In this document: positions 1 through 13,602 of the stretch, in pieces
Position numbering within the stretch: the stretch's first letter is position 1
Layout: every line of letters starts with the position of its first letter
Assembly (NCBI GenBank): GCA_013397115.1
Contig: VWZW01004624.1
Location: forward strand, 1,697,603 to 1,761,602
Source: Edolisoma coerulescens
Lineage: Eukaryota; Chordata; Aves; Passeriformes; Campephagidae
Direction of reading: 5' to 3'
Length of the DNA: 64,000 bases
The notes under the pieces: model-generated
What the model was told of the DNA's origin: nothing
Database searches by the model: none
The model's input: the letters and a program-made list of their open reading frames with translations, nothing else
Made by a program: the position numbers and the translations under genes

Positions 1-337
1 ATTAAAAGTATGGAACAAGTAAAATCCAAACCTCAGGTCTGATTTTTATTGCTTGCATTAGAAGAAAAGTGCCTCAATCAAACTCAGGCTCTACATATGA
101 ATTTAAACTCAAGTTTTGACAAACATGAGAAGAGAGGAGCAGGGAGGATGGCTGCTGAGATGCAAACAAGCCTAAAGAGAAATGGGTTTTTTGTGAAATT
201 TCCATTTACGTACATAATCATCACCACACAAAATACTGGGATTTTCATATCTGGCTTCAAATCAAGTTTATAGCTAATCTGGCAATCATTTCTATCAATT
301 CTATCAATTGTTTATATATTTAACAGAAAACTAGGAC
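1..337. other. Unique noncoding DNA, no gene seen
   Basis: AT-rich sequence with no recognisable coding, RNA or repeat signal. The only structure seen is a 9-bp word, CTATCAATT, present twice in direct tandem at 292-300 and 301-309. Confidence 0.5.
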
Positions 338-640
338 ATGAGAATCATTGTTATCCAGACAATATTAAGAGCAGAAGAAAGAAAGAGAGGGCAAATGTGT
401 GAGTGGAACAGGCAAATGCCAGAGAGAGAGGTCCAACAAAAGAGTGTGAGGACGAGAGAGAGGACAAGAAGAAGTGAAAGGGAGAAAGTGTGCAGAGAAG
501 GGAAAGGGCACATGAGAACACAGAGGAGCAGGTGTGGGGTGGTGAAAGGGAGGAAGGAGAGAAGAGAAAAGTGGACAAGGAGAGGAATAAAGGCGGGGAG
601 AGGAAGAGCAAGACAAGGTGAGATAAAAAGCACTTGAGAG
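338..640 (+). repeat. Polypurine (GA-rich) low-complexity tract
   Basis: About 300 bases of mainly A and G on the + strand, built from irregular GAGA, GAAAG, GGAG and AGAGAG words, with scattered T and C. It opens all reading frames over part of its length, so both strands give spurious ORFs rich in Arg/Glu/Lys (+) or Ser/Leu/Phe/Pro (-). These translations are a composition effect, not genes. Long purine strands are common in vertebrate introns and intergenic DNA and can form triplex or other non-B structures. No fixed repeat period is obvious, so this looks like an old decayed (GA)n/(GGA)n tract rather than a young microsatellite. Confidence 0.85.
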
Positions 641-2431
641 AGAATAAGTTGCTTTGATAAAATCAAATTAAAGGTTTGTCTGGTAGAGCCAGATATGAAT
701 CATACATTTGCTTTATCCAAATTCTGTACCCTAACGATTTTCTCTGTGGCAGGCAGCTGAACAATGAAATGAGACCATCACGTAACCCTGATGGACTGGT
801 ACCCACGGCTTCCTGAGCTTTACACACCCCATATTTTCTTTACTTCAATTCAGCACAGTTTAAATCCAGCCCTTTTGTTTTAGTGATTTCAGTGTAGTTC
901 AATCCCTTAAATTTTTATTTGATTAAATCCATAATATTATGTTTTATTTTATGATGTGTTTTACTTTATGTTTTTCAGTTCAGTACGCTTTCTAATCAAT
1001 TCCCTTACATGCTTTATTCAATTCATTAAAATGTATATATTATGCCATGTTTTATTTATTTCAGTAAGAGGTATATCAATTTTGCTGTATGTTACATTAA
1101 GCCCTCAGCATGTTGTATCCATTTCTTCATCTGCTACATCCATTTTGTCATGTATTCTAGCACACATCAGTATCTGTTTGAAACAGTTTTACAGCCTGAT
1201 TCTAATTTTTTTAGAGCATTTGTGTGGTATTAATGTGATTTGTTTTTCATCTGCTCCTGCACAAATTTTCTTAAGATACCTCATATTTAAAGAGCAGCGA
1301 GGTAAAAGATAATGTGATGCTGTTAATAAGCATGAACACATACAATTTTGTCTTTAGCTTTATAAAGAATCGTTCCTAGAAGACACCATGGTGTGCTGTT
1401 GAATTCATTTGAATTGCGTTTGAATTTCTAAATGTCATCTTCAGTGGGAGTTAAGAATACAATGGTTTTTTTGAAAACTATAAGAAACTAGAATAATCTC
1501 CCATATGTTATCTTTCACCTTCATATTTTCTATGCTCTTTAATGAATTTAAGGAATACCAACTGGAATTCCATTTTATAAGGAAATAAAACAGCAAATTC
1601 CAAGCATTTAAAGAACACAACTCTTCAGTTAAAAGAACATAATCTTTGAAAATCAGGATGAATGATTTTGAAACAGTTCTATGTTTTTTAACCTATAGAT
1701 TTAATACCAGCGAAATGTAGATTCCTTCTTTTTTTCTACATTTGTTTCATTTGAAGAGGAATACAGCCATACTTGAGGGATTTTTTTGCACACATAAGAA
1801 GGAGAAAATTTAGATCTCCTCTTCTTTTTATTAAAAGCATTTGAGATTTTAAGAATAGTTTGCCTCAGAAGACAGGGTATAAGATATTGTTAACTGTTCA
1901 ACATACTAGTAAAAACAGTGTTGATAATAATGAAAATCAGAATAAAAACAAAATTAACTTGCTATTTAAGCAGCAGAATAACTTTGGCCTTATCTGTAGC
2001 TATGCCCCTGGATTTGGGAATGAAGAGGTGGACTGCAAGACCATCAAAATCTTAAAGCAGAGGGGTTTTTTCATATGTATTTGCATAAATATGAAACACT
2101 TGCATATATTACCTCTAACCAATGGTAAAGTTCTCTCTGCTATATATCCATCTGTCTTGCCATTTATTATCCTGAGCAATGCCATGAAGTGGACTCCATA
2201 CTGCACTCTCTCTATTCCAAATTGCAATTTTCCATGTCTAGCACATGCTGGTTCCCTCTTCCTGGGAACTGAGTACCCTGCTCATCAAAATGGAACAAGT
2301 TATCAATTTTGGCACAGCCTGTCCTCTCCTCTCTTTTTAATTTAGGATATAATTCGAAAAGTTTCCTTTAATTACTCATCCCAGATAGGTTGGTGAAATG
2401 TGATGTATGTTGCCCTGAGGACAGAGATCAT
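641..2431. other. Unique AT-rich noncoding DNA, no gene seen
   Basis: Strongly AT-rich. Several open frames occur, the longest about 160 codons at 1860-2345 on +, but they begin without a convincing start context, have low-complexity Asn/Lys/Ile-rich or hydrophobic translations, and resemble no family I know. No interspersed repeat recognised. Confidence 0.5.
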
Positions 2432-2640
2432 TCAATGTGCTAGAAACTGCAGGAGGAAGGCCCTCTGCTCCATCACTACCTCAACAGAGGCTCCCATTCC
2501 CTGGCTGCTCAACACCTGACAAGCCACACTCCTGTAGAGCCTCACACACCCCTGGGTGCCACTGTACCAACAAACACGTTCCCCTTCAGTGCTGCTGACC
2601 TGGATCAGCCAGAGAATTCTCACCCTCCCAACAAGGAGGG
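2432..2640. other. GC-richer patch of unknown origin
   Basis: About 200 bases clearly richer in G+C than the flanks, with clustered CCTC, CTGCTG, CACCCC and CCCAACAAGGAGGGG words. One minus-strand frame is open for 63 codons but shows no recognisable domain. It could be a decayed repeat, an old retrocopy fragment or a small exon. I see no convincing paired splice sites and no CR1 landmark words. Confidence 0.35.
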
Positions 2641-3999
2641 GATGACTTGAGTCTCTTACCTTTCCTTAGTGTGCATTGCACCTTCCCTTTCCTGCTTTGG
2701 AGAACTAATGTGTGATCTAGCTGTCAAGAGTAATGGAGAAAAGGCAAGTCCCTAAGGAATATAGATGGAGTTTCAATTTCCATTCCAAATTAATTCTGTG
2801 GAAGTTTATAAGACAATATCATTATATTAAAAGCAGACAAAATTCCAATAGTTCAGTCTTTTCAGGATTGTTGGACAATTTTTCTGATGTCGAAGCAAAT
2901 AATTTCATGGATATTTAACTACGGGATAATTTTTATACCCACACAAAGACCCAGCATGAGGAGCATGCACTACAAAAAATTGGCTTGGGCTTTTGCTTCA
3001 GAGTTCAAATAACTCTCAGGTCCTGTGCTGGCATGATTTTCACAGAAATAAACATTTTCTATTTAATACAAGTAACATAACACTGCCAAAGTTTTCATAT
3101 TTCTGAAACACGGAGAGGTGAGGAAAGAGAACTACATTCTCTTTACAACAGTCACATAAAAGCACCCTAAATAATACCTGATACCACATCTCTTTGCTCT
3201 AATAATATGCAAAACAATCAATCAACATTCTTTTCAGCAACAGATTTACATGTTTAACATGTCTGAAAGTGTGTGTATACAAAAGTATCATCCAGAATGT
3301 AGACCGGCTTACACCATTGGAAATTTTGGAATTAATGAGTCTAATTTTAATTTTTTTTTTTTAAACATGCATGGGCTTGCATACACATATAATGTGCATT
3401 CTCCAATTTTGTGCATCAGTTTTCAAATCAGGGCAAAAACTTTTACATCTGACATCCAAAACACTTAAGCATAATTTATTATGGAAATGTTGACACCAAG
3501 CTAACTGTGGTGGCATGAACAATGCTCATAGAAAACCAAAAGCAAAGCTTCCTCAAATTATATTATGAAGTTCAAAACTCTGATTAAAAGCATATGAACC
3601 TGAGATAATTATTGATGACTATATTCTGTAAACTCGAACAATACAGAAAGTAAGATTCTGAGATTCAGGACTTCTTAAAGTTTTCTTTGGAAAACTTAAA
3701 TTCCGTAGGCTGGCCAGCCTAACAGCTTTTATTTGTATTTTCCAAACCTATATGCCTTTTTTATAGCATGCATTGTGACTATTGGTATGCACAGACACAT
3801 TCTAATACTGTCCCCCACAACAAAAGCCATCATTCTGGCAAAAGGAGACAGGAAAATCTAACACTCTCCTACCACGACCAAGATGGTAAGAGCTGCTGCA
3901 GTTGCCAAATACAATACACAAAACATTTAATTTATAATAGTTAGAACTTGGCCCTTGACCAAGTCCAAAGAACTATGTCTTATTTCACTTGCTCTTGAA
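2641..3999. other. Unique noncoding DNA, no gene seen
   Basis: AT-rich sequence without recognised repeats beyond short homopolymers, such as a T run near 3350-3361. No coding or RNA signal. Confidence 0.5.
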
Positions 4000-4700
4000 T
4001 ATGTCTCTTTCAGAGATAAATGACTGTGCTGTTTGCCAGTTCTCTCCTCTGTTTGGCGTTTTGTTTAGCTCTGCTTGTGACAAGCCAAGAGTTGATGCAT
4101 CTGCTTGAATGTGTAATATACATCTTTGGTCAACTTAGCTTTTTTCCTTGACAATATTATGTCAAACAATCACATCACAACTGGCTCTGATCTCTTTGTT
4201 GTTAGCTAATAAATTAAAGAGTATTTATTATCTGCAATCCTTTTTTCCCTTTTAATGGTGACACATTTGTGGTGAATTACAGGGCAGCTTTATAAACTAG
4301 GCTGTGGGCCAGTATCAGCCCCTGCGTTCATGTGAATGTTCCCTCTCCCACTTGGCCTCCCAGCCTGGTGGTAAATCAAGGCAGCTGTCACAGCACACTA
4401 AGTTAGTGTGCGTCATTGGGGAGAGCAGGAAGCGTTGGGGGTATAATTCTGTCCATCAAACTAATATGTTATATCAGTAGCTTTGTAATCTTCTGCTATA
4501 AGTTATGGGAAGTGACACCTAAGAATTCACTTTGAAAGTAATGTGTTCCTCAGACTTTAAGCCAAAACAGACCCAATCTGCAGCAAGAGTTCCTCTGTTT
4601 ATATGAGCAGATTTGTGGCAGCCTGCCGCCCCATCGCTATCAATGCAGCAGTATTTTACACATTCCATTGCAAGCTTCTTTCTGTTTACCGTTTTTGCAG
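4000..4700. promoter_or_regulatory. Candidate conserved noncoding element
   Basis: A repeat-free stretch whose texture is typical of vertebrate developmental enhancers: balanced composition, no simple-sequence decay, and many transcription-factor-like words, including the E-box CAGCTG near 4382, TAAT-type words and TTTATAAA. It contains a perfect 19-bp palindrome at 4393-4411. It has no open frame of note, so it is not an obvious exon. The call is inference from texture only; conservation was not measured. Confidence 0.3.
4393..4411. repeat. Perfect 19-bp palindrome
   Basis: GCACACTAA is followed by one G and then its exact reverse complement TTAGTGTGC, giving two 9-bp arms around one central base. 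The pairing stops immediately outside (A opposite G). The size and odd-length symmetry suit a dimeric DNA-binding protein site better than a stable hairpin RNA. No protein is assigned. Confidence 0.8.
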
Positions 4701-7700
4701 CAGAATTTGTAAACTTTTAAAACATGATTTCTTCCCTTCTCCTTCTTTACCCTTGCTTTAACCTCCAGTAGCAGGATAGATAAATATACTCCTTGAATGT
4801 TATCATGACAAAGTGAACTCCTGACAGATAGGAATGAATGGGAGACCTATCTCCCTTGTCCATACCCCCTTCAACCTTTGCCTTGACAAATGTGGGAAAT
4901 AGCTGCATAGGACAGGAGAAGAATACACACAGCACTATGATAGGAATGTCAGCTTTCTTTGTTAAATGTTCACATGATACTGAAAGAAATGAGCGAAGAT
5001 AACCTTAAATAGGAAACGTGTTTTCTAAACAGCTTCACAGAGATCCAATTCACACTGTATCGCCCCTAAAAGCATGGCTTGTTTTCAGTGACTATTTTTA
5101 ATGCTTTTGAAGACTAACAAAAGAGGAACTTGGACTCAATTAAGTGTTTTTGTGAGGTGTGATTTGATTTGAAAGAAGTTTACAGGACATCTTCAAAGAG
5201 TCAAAAGCAGACAAGCATGTCCCACAACCCTAACACACTGAAATCAAAGATGTATGCTAAAGACATTAAATATCTCTACAAGTTCCTTGCCAAACTATTT
5301 AAAAAAGAAATTAGAATTAAACCCACAGAAGTTTGTTTTGATAATCTTCGTAATCAATAGTAAATGTAAAAAAAGTCACATTAGAAAACAGTACCTTCCA
5401 TCCTTAAATCCAAATCCAGAGGCTGTTACAATGTAGAAAACACTACTTGGGACACTCTAACTTCATTTAGTCTTAAAACAAAAGAAATACTGTCTCATCA
5501 AACTTTGATCCAGCTTTCCCATGATGAATGCAGTTTACAGTAGATTTCTAAAACATGTTCAAGACAGCTAGAGATACTTCTGATTCCACTAATCTGTGCA
5601 ATATACTAATGCTGTTTTAACTTTCATTTCAATGTCAACTTGAAAATCACAAATGTTATTTCACAGGATCACATGGCATACCACATTGCCTCAAACCTTA
5701 AGAAATCCTGCATTTAATAGCATCAGGTCTTGTTCACATGCCTTAAAAATCTGAAAATGTATATGTCAGATTTGGTCAAACATTAATAAAATGAAATATT
5801 TTATCTTGAAACTAATCTACTTAGAAATCACTTTTCTTTCATCTATTCATCCCAGCTAATTAAAGCAGCACTGATTTGAGGTCTTTCATCTTTAATAACA
5901 TTTCAAAAATATATTTCAAAATTTTGTTCTGATCTGAACAAAACTGTCTAGTTTTAACAGAAAGTATAATTAAGCCCACAGTTGATAAGATTTAAAATAA
6001 AAAAGTTTCATTATTACTTGAGATGTGAGAAACTGTAATTAACATGTTTGCACCAATCATCAGACCATGCATCTGTGCAGTTGATGGTAGGACAGTAGGG
6101 CTTTCCAGAGCTATGCTTTTCATGTGGGATTTACTCACTTGGCCCTGGTCTTGTACCCTTGCCTGCTGCACTTCCATCTCACTCTTTTATTAAGGTAGAA
6201 GTCTCTCTCTCAGTGCACAACCTCACAGCGCCAAAAAAGAAATTTAATTCACTATTTAGCTGTGACCGAAGGGGGAAAAACAGAGCTTTGTAGAAATTCC
6301 AGGGCTAAACTGCAACAAAATCTCCATTATTTAGAGGGCTTCTGCATCAGTGGCTATTTGGCTGGAAATCCTGTGGTCATGGTGCCTTTCTCCATAGCTC
6401 CCCTTTCCGCAGCCCATCCCAGGCATGTGTATGCCAGCAACAAGATACCATTTATTAGGCCTTGTACTGTGCTACAAAGCTTTCAAATATTCACCACCAC
6501 GTGGTTATTTTCATTTGGGAAATGGACCTGTAAGTACAGTACATTGGCTACAACCAATCATTCCCTCAATAAAGTATCCAGTGATTTAATAAAGCCTGAA
6601 GAAACAAGGTCTCATACTGCATGGGTTTTTTGCAGAAACAGCTAAAAATTTAGTAGTTTTAGCCCCTCCCTTGGGAACAAATCTCTCATAAAGGCATTCT
6701 ACAAATACTTCTGTTAAAGATAGACCATGAAAGCCAGGCATTAAGAATGAAGGGAAAATCTCTCTGATCTCTTTACTGATCAGGAATTCCTGACAAAGAG
6801 AAAGCTAATGGTTACAGTTTGGAAACCAGACTCAAACACTTGATAGACTCTTCTACCCTTTACATAAGTTTGGCCTTCTCTGAACAAACCTTCTTGCAGC
6901 TGCTGAGGACTAAGCATCAGGTAAAGTTATTTGACAAACTACTGTGAAAAACTGAATCAAGCATTTGTGGTATTTTTCACAGTCAAAGGTATTTTTTCCT
7001 ACCTGTGACTGCTGACTAAGGCGTTTGTTCTGAATACCTCAAATGCAGCCCTACCAGTCTCACCATTAACACATTCATTGTTCCCCACTGCTGGATAATA
7101 ACTGTATTTCTCAAGTCACCTAAAAATATTATAGCAGTTGCACCAGATTGGCCACCTGAGATTTGGCAATGAAATAGCTCGCTCCTGTTTTCACGAGTAC
7201 TCATGTAAAGCCATATAAAAATTCATCCAGAGTTCAAAGTATATCAGAGAGACAGACTGTCAGTACACAGAGCTAACGTTTGGACTGAACCATCCATCAC
7301 CAGCTAAGCACTCAGTAAACCAAGTAAAGCACATTTTAAATAGACAGGGCAGAGTCCTGTGACTTCCCCACTACCTGACCTCCCTAAAACCAAACCTTAC
7401 TGTATTTATCAGAAAGTTGTTGGCTTTTTTCTTCCTCTGCATACAAATTGAGTAGAATTTTTAAAGAACACAGGAGAGCTGAACGGTCAAATTTCACTGA
7501 AAATCAGCACAAAAGGGACAGCTTATCCACTCAGCCTCTTTTGGAATTCCATGCCTTCGCTTCTATTAAGCCTTTGGGATATTAAAAAAACCAGCAGCAA
7601 ACAAAAGACAGTATTTTCCAACTAATTAAACATATAAAATAAGTGCAACACTATGTCTGACACCAATATGCACGAATCTGATCCAGCATTTTAGAAATAA

Positions 7701-10700
7701 AACATTAATATGGTTCCAGCTGATGCAGACTCCAAAAACATGTTCCTTGAACAAGCCCTTTGACTGTGCAGACTTGGTTGCATATGTTATACTTGAGAGG
7801 ATTTTTTCAACTTTTTATATTAAATAAGTCTTACAGTTCTGAAGCATAAGGTGACAACATGGTAACCTTTATCCTAGAAAATATTGCAAAGTTCAGTTAC
7901 TTGTAAGACACTTGGCTTCTCTAACTTAGTCATCACTGTTTTTTCTTATCCTTTGTTAAGAAAGAAGAGAAATAAAAGAAAGTTAAATAATAGAATATCT
8001 ACTTATATCGTTTAGCAATAATACAGGACTACTATCTGGTTTTGAGACAGATGCAAGAATGTTAATTAAAAACTAACTTCAAGGCATCTCAAATATCTCT
8101 TCCTAGAGAAATAATTTTTCCCTTTCAATAGAAGCAAAAAATTATCACCTGAGCCAAATTTTAATTACATTTTGGATAATTAGTTAACAATGGCAGTTCC
8201 TCAAGCTATTACATATCTTTAATAAATCTAAAGTCAATGACAGTTATGTAAGACATTGTAAAACAAACATTGGTGAAAAATATCATACTAAGTGATTCTA
8301 AAAAACCTCACATAAATATGTTTTTATTTTACATCCTCTTTAACAGCTCTTCCACAGTGATACTAATTTAAAGTCATACAGGAAAATTTCTTCAGCAGTT
8401 CTGATGTTTTAATTAGATACAACAATTTATTCTACAAATTCAAGATAAGAGATGGCAACGTACAGCACCAGCAGTGAATAGTTTTCAGAACATATTTTAC
8501 TACAATTTTCTCATTCTAATTGAGGTTTGTTTTGGTTTTTTATTTTTCTACTATTCACCAGGCTGAATAAATAGTGTACTTATTCTCCATTGATTGAGAT
8601 TACTCTCTCTTTAGCTATATGCATAGACATTTAGTGATTTTCTTTTCCAAATCAATTAGAAGCTCTGCTGGGTTCAGTGTCTGGTTTTTCTCTATTTTAA
8701 CTTAGAGAAAAATATCCAAAGTAATTTCTCTGTTGCAAATGATCATCTTTTCCTCCTTTAAACCCGTCTTGCTCCAATCTTACACACTCTTTGAGACTGT
8801 AGTACAAATGACAACCTCCTTCCCTTAATATAAACAGAAAGTATTAGAAAGAACAAACATCAGCTGAGCTAATCCTTTGCTCTGCAGTTCTTTTATAACA
8901 CAGTGATCCTATACTAGCTTTTCTTATTTGTAAAAATGCATATAAGGCACAACAGGACTAAAACTGCATCCTGGATCACAACTCCATAGTGAGTTTTGGG
9001 ATCTTGAACACTTCTGCTCCACCCTTATGTACAATTTCAGCCCTAGGAAAGCAAAACATGGTTCCACTCCAGGCAGACAGACAACAGGCTCACAAGATGG
9101 TTTGTTTGAAAAAACACTCGCCAGTAAGTGTGAAATGAAGACTGTTCAAATACCATTCAGTTTTGGAGATGCGGGCTATTTTCTTCCACATATCTCCAAA
9201 TCTCATCATGTAAGGAACAGCACATGAATATAAACAGAGCTACAGGTTGCACTTGTAAACAGAGTGTTTCTCTGGAAGTGTTTAATTGAGGCACTGCCAT
9301 TTCTTAGGTTTTTGAATCTTTACTGCTGTTTTAAATGGGACATAAGCAGTCATGACCTTTTGTGTCTGATGTCAGAAAAATGAAAAGGCCCAGCAATAAC
9401 TGGAGTTTACATTGGCTTCATTTTCCAGTCCACAGTTAAATACACACTATATCCAGCGCACCATACATTCTTGAAGGCTTAAGATGCAATGCAAGCCCTC
9501 CTTGTGTGAAGAAAACAGATAACAGCTGGAAAATTGTGGAGTACTTCCAACAGGGACTTCTGCTTCCTCATAGAGCCCTGCTCAATGAATTACAATTATA
9601 ATATCTCCACGGCTGTCAAACAACAACTTACTTTAAAAACACCAGCTGTACTATGCTGCTCTTTCTTCTTTTCTTGTTGCAAGACTTATCAAACAACTAA
9701 AATATTGTATATTCTTCAGTGAAACCCTGGCCTGGAAACTTTGAAGAAGATTAGAAGAAAACAAAACAAGTCAACTTGTAGTTGCTCTATATACATTAAC
9801 TAAAATTATCTAATTCTCCTATGTTTAATGTTCAGCAACTGAATAAAATGGTCTATATTCAAGAGGATGTAAGTACCCATTTGATGTCTTTTGGGATTGC
9901 ATGGATTTACCTATGCAAGCATATCATTGTCAAATCTATCAAAGATTTGATTATCGTGACAGCTTTTCAAATGCCAGCAATGTGCCAGTTTTCATAAACT
10001 TCTATAAAGAATGCTTTTTCCCCCCCCCTTTGTTTAATGTCTCCAGAGTATACAACCTAACAATAAAAGATCTAAATCCAAAGAAATAGCAGAAAGCTGA
10101 ATAAAGCAATAACAACGACATTTTCTAGAAGTTCAATTCTATCTCATTAACAGCAAAAAAAATAGAACTCTTTTCCTTTATACCTTCCACTGGAGCCCTA
10201 AGAGTAAAAATAACAGAATGCGCAAATTGCTGCTTCATTGCAACTGAGATCCTGACTACAAGCACCAGTCTTTCCAGGTATTTGAAAGAAGACACACATT
10301 CTAGGAAGAAATTAAAATCTCTATGGAAAGTTCTCCACCAACACTATTATATCATTCTGAAAACAGAAACCTTGATCAGTTCATAAGGAATAGTATCATC
10401 CCTGTGTTTGGTCAACTCCGGCTGCTTCTGAGAAACAATCTTTAGCTATTGCCATACAAATTTGATTTGAAATCCAGTTTTTCCCCCACTAGCTCTGGAC
10501 TTCTGTGCATTGCCTACAACTGGCTAATTTGTGTCCTTGGGACACTTTAAAAACTCTCCTTGTGCACTGGGCTTCAGACCACACATTTTTCACAGGGGAA
10601 AACAAAGTATGTTTTAGTCATGTAAAGGAACAAAATTTTAAGTTTTGACCAATCCGCATTTGTTTCATCAAAGGTATTTCTTACATATAGGTTTCTCAAA

Positions 10701-13602
10701 GTCAGCTTTAGATGGAATTTTTCTACATTTCTCTGTTTTTCCTTCAAATTCATTCCTGGATGCTTCCCTCTTGAATTCCCATCCCACCTTTTTTTAATAC
10801 TTGCCTTTGCACTATTTCGGAAGGCAAGCAGGTGAGTAGCTTGAGAACGACAGTTTACTTTTCAGCATAGTCATATTGACAGCCATGGGACAGAGTGCTG
10901 GTGAAAACTGGTAATGCTAAAACTTGCCAACAGATTTATACAAAGCATTAAAAAATTCTATTTTCCCCACAGAGGATAAAAAAATTACTTTCCCTAGGAA
11001 AGAGAAATCGTATTTTGGGAATTATTTATTAATTATTTGTGATTAAAGTCTGCTTCATTACACGTCCCATCAAGTCAGTCAAGATCAAAAGGCTCTCTCC
11101 ACTTGCTGTGCAAGGCTCAAACTAGCAGACTCTTTCTATGGAAACTTTCCATGAACACATCCAGAGCCTTTCTGAGACTATTTTGAGACATTATTAATCC
11201 TTTCCAAGTTATTTATATGAAAAGCATTTAAATTTTTCACATTTTCCACCTACACAGGGACAGCATTTTGTGTCAGGAAGCTGTAGCTCAATCATTTCTC
11301 CAGTTCGTTATTTTTGAACCTCTGGGCTTTAGCATTTCTTCTAAATATCATTTTAGTAATGAAATTGTTTACATAAATTAATCTATTCCAAACCTCCTCT
11401 TCCAACAAAGAAATCCCTCTAAGAGAATGAAAATAACCCACAGATAGTGTTTTCTCAGAACTAAAATACTGGAGTAACTTTTGGATGTGGGTAGCAACAT
11501 GACTGTAGATTCATCAGTTCTGCTGACTGTGAGAGCATCCCGTCTCTAAACAGAGCAGCACTGCACAGCCCCCTGGGAACCCTGTCAAACCACAGAGCAA
11601 GAGCTTCTCATTTCCCATTATAAATATTATAAGGGTCTCAAGTCTCAGCGGAGCAGAGCAGTGCTTTGTGGTCATTTGGAAACAGATACTGATAGGTCCT
11701 TGGCAAGCATTGATCTTCATTCGAGATTCAGCACCCATCAGGATGAGAGCATTTTTGCATAGCCTGAGGGTTCACAATCTGACAGTCTGTAGTTGAAGCA
11801 ACTCCAGAAGATGCCAAGCCTTCAAGCACTCAGGCCATGGAAGGTGAGAACAGTATGTCTCTACCCTTAAAGAATCTGACAAAAAAGAGTGGAAATATTG
11901 CATTCAGTTGTCATGAAACCACGGAGTGATCACAGTGTAACCTATTAAGGTTTAAAAAAAAGTCTGGTTTTATAGTCCCTGTAATATCATTACACTATTT
12001 CCTATGATGCCATTGCATTTTTAATTTGAAATGTCCAGAGTGCTAAAATGATGATTACATTACAGCTGCAACTTCTGTCTATATCTCTTCCCATCCTATG
12101 TTAAAATATCCACATATTCTTCCTATACATGTTCACACTAGATTCACATTACATCTGTACTCCCAAATGGGCCAAGAAGAGCTTCTTCATGTTAAACTTA
12201 CGTTCAAAAATAACAGATAAATCTCATAGACCTCTAGTCAATTTGGACTACTTTAGAGCAACAATAGACTCTTTTCCAAAAAGGGGCAGGGGAAGAAGAA
12301 AAACAGAAAGGAGGGAGGGAGGATGGTAGATGTACATCTATATTTTTGAAAGCTTCATCCCATCCCATTGCAGCTTCTTTTGATGCCTTCCGTGCTTCCG
12401 TGAAAATTAAGAAATCGAATGCTCCATAACATTGTCACTGAATTTCCACAGAAGCCTTACTCTGACTTTCATTAAACTGAATTATGCAAAAATGTTGCTC
12501 GGGCTCACCTTCAAAGAAGCCTAATACTAACTTCTTGAATTATGCTTGGTTAACCTATCATCAAAATTAAAGTTGGAAACAATCTCGGGTTAAAATTGAA
12601 AGAAAATATCATATTTTTCTTGTGTTACAATAATATTTTTAGAGTTTTCAATAGAAATAACACTCATGCATAATGCATAATATTGCCATTTAGGCAACAA
12701 GTATAGAGCCATTTTAATCTCTGAAGGAGACAGTAAACAGTGTAGGCAGGGGTTCTACTTAACCCACACACTCCGCTAATACATTTTAGATAACAGGCCA
12801 GTGCATTTAAATAAAGTCCAGATTCAATTTAATAGTATTTGTTACAAAGCTTTATCTAATTATAATAGTCAATCTTTATTACTAGCCTCACAAGTGCAGA
12901 GAACCCTATTATAATCCTTCTTTCTAATGATCTTTTCACTATCATAGTAATAACACACAGCCATAAATTAATCATCTGTTTACAATCGTGAGTAAACATC
13001 AACTCAATTAAGAACTGATAAATAAACAGTCGACTCTGGAGGCTATTTCTGTTATAAATGTGGGTACTGAAGGATTCTGCACAGCTTTGCTATTTAACTC
13101 AAAAGACTGTTTCTGTGTATCCAGAGACTTCCGTTCTGCACCGTTTAAATGAAACATATAACATGAACTGCACAGGTTTTCCACTATAACAGTGCCACCC
13201 ATCTTTTGTGCTGCTAAGTGTGTGGGAGGATACTGTCTGTCTTTTCCAGTGATTGCTTTGTTCCTCTCAGACTAAACACAAGATGAAGTTAACATATAGA
13301 ACTGTTTGTTTCTGTTATTAGAACTGCTTAGTAAGCTTTTGCATTTCTAAGCATTCCACTCATTTTTGCGTCCAGTGCTAGATCACAATTCTCCCTCTTT
13401 AATTCATTTAATTAATTTTTCATCATTTCAGTTGCTGTGGTTTTTTCCCCTTGGTGCATGTGAACACATTACTGGAGTGACTGCTAGAAGGGAGGAAAAC
13501 ATTTCCCTTGCTTACCTACTATGACCTGCAAGAAGCCGCTCAATTAGTACATTCCTTACTTCAGTTTTCAGATTTTGTCTTTTAGAACGCAATGACAACT
13601 GA
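4701..13602. other. Unique AT-rich noncoding DNA, no gene seen
   Basis: Nearly 9 kb without a recognised interspersed repeat or exon. Open frames are all short (about 127 codons at most, at 6262-6645 on +) and match nothing I recognise. Simple features are a run of nine C at 10020-10028 and a purine-rich stretch at about 12280-12325 (GGGGCAGGGG, then GGAGGGAGGGAGG). The lack of transposon debris is itself normal for bird introns and intergenic DNA. Confidence 0.5.

Noticed and set aside
331..666. Overlapping open frames of 83-111 codons on both strands
   Set aside because: They lie on the polypurine tract; the Ser/Leu/Phe-rich and Arg/Glu-rich translations reflect composition only.
956..1312. 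118-codon hydrophobic open frame on +
   Set aside because: AT-rich DNA gives Phe/Ile/Leu/Ser-rich chance translations; no family resemblance, splice context or conservation evidence.
1860..2345. 161-codon open frame on +, longest in the window
   Set aside because: It starts at a TTG rather than an ATG, is Asn/Lys/Ile-rich at first, contains no recognisable domain and has no promoter or splice signals that I can support.
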